A DNA stretch of 5,139 bases. It comes from an uncultured Clostridia bacterium (GTDB taxonomy: Bacteria > Bacillota > Clostridia > Oscillospirales > Acutalibacteraceae). Below, in pieces: positions 5,042-5,139 of the stretch. The translations under genes were made by a program, and so were the position numbers. The notes under the pieces were generated by a model that was given only the letters and a program-made list of their open reading frames with translations, was not told the origin of the DNA and did not search any database. The stretch spans positions 1 through 5,139 of the forward strand of contig CAMJHU010000186.1 in NCBI GenBank assembly GCA_946405565.1, in the 5' to 3' direction. The first letter of the stretch is position 1; each line of letters opens with the position of its first letter.

Positions 5042-5139
5042 ACAACAACTTGATGTGAGCGGTGTCTCAGGAATCTGAAAGATCTAACTTGATAGCACTT
5101 TCTTTTGAAAGCTTGTGTATTTCAGGATTTTTTGATAGA
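5042..5139 (+). promoter_or_regulatory. Candidate structured leader or attenuator RNA (cut by window edge)
   Basis: This is the expected 5' region of the rightward transcript. AATCTGAAA (5072-5080) pairs with TTTCAGGATT (5120-5129) with one bulged G. It encloses a small hairpin CTTTC/GAAAG with loop TTTT (5098-5111). The long stem runs into T5128-5133, like a weak terminator. An alternative hairpin TCAG/CTGA (5067-5070 with 5075-5078) would use the same bases and break the stem. The 8-mer AACTTGAT occurs at 5047-5054 and 5086-5093. It matches no riboswitch or T-box class that I recognise, and a simple untranslated leader remains possible. Confidence 0.4.

Noticed and set aside
5089..5139. TTG-started frame open to the right edge, a possible beginning of the next gene
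   Set aside because: No Shine-Dalgarno at workable spacing (the nearest AGGA is 16 nt away), and the bases are better explained as part of the stem and T-run of the leader.

Overview
The window looks like chromosomal DNA from a fairly GC-rich member of the Clostridia. An Oscillospiraceae/Ruminococcaceae-type gut or rumen Firmicute is my best guess. This rests on gene content: a Firmicutes-type ABC-F ATPase with an unusual second cassette, a COG4100/aluminium-resistance-type PLP enzyme, and a flavoprotein with a clustered cysteine motif. It also rests on promoters with TTGACA/TATAAT-like boxes in AT-rich gaps between GC-rich genes. No marker gene fixes the taxon.

Layout from left to right. 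(1) A galactokinase gene on the + strand (9-1169) fills the first fifth; its upstream region lies outside the window. (2) A 226-bp gap (1170-1395) is not empty. It holds a GC-rich block (1171-1304) made of consecutive short hairpins bounded by a 6-bp inverted repeat. After it comes a separate long-range hairpin (1318-1364) just before the ribosome binding site of the next gene. (3) A small + strand NAD(P)H/FMN-type flavoprotein (1396-1929) has four cysteines spaced like those of archaeal iron-sulfur flavoproteins. (4) A strong terminator that can fold from either strand (1934-1979) separates this gene from a convergent - strand pair, and its T-run overlaps the stop codon of the facing gene. 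(5) The - strand pair, in transcription order, is a PLP-dependent methionine gamma-lyase-like protein (4886-3606) followed 74 bp later by an ABC-F ATPase (3531-1978). The ABC-F gene has its own promoter in the 74-bp gap, and that promoter leaves an unusually short untranslated leader. (6) The right-hand 253 bp (4887-5139) is an AT-rich divergent promoter region. It has one promoter reading left into the PLP gene, whose -35 box lies inside a perfect inverted repeat. A second promoter reads right into about 100 nt of potentially structured leader for a gene beyond the window.

The genes do not form one obvious pathway. Galactokinase belongs to the Leloir pathway, but no galT or galE is visible. 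The PLP enzyme and the ABC-F protein may be co-transcribed, since no terminator is visible between them. I see no transposase, CRISPR array, tRNA, rRNA or phage gene. No complete new multi-gene system is evident. The most unusual material is non-coding: the hairpin-array element after galK, the two candidate structured leaders, and the near-leaderless promoter arrangement of the ABC-F gene.
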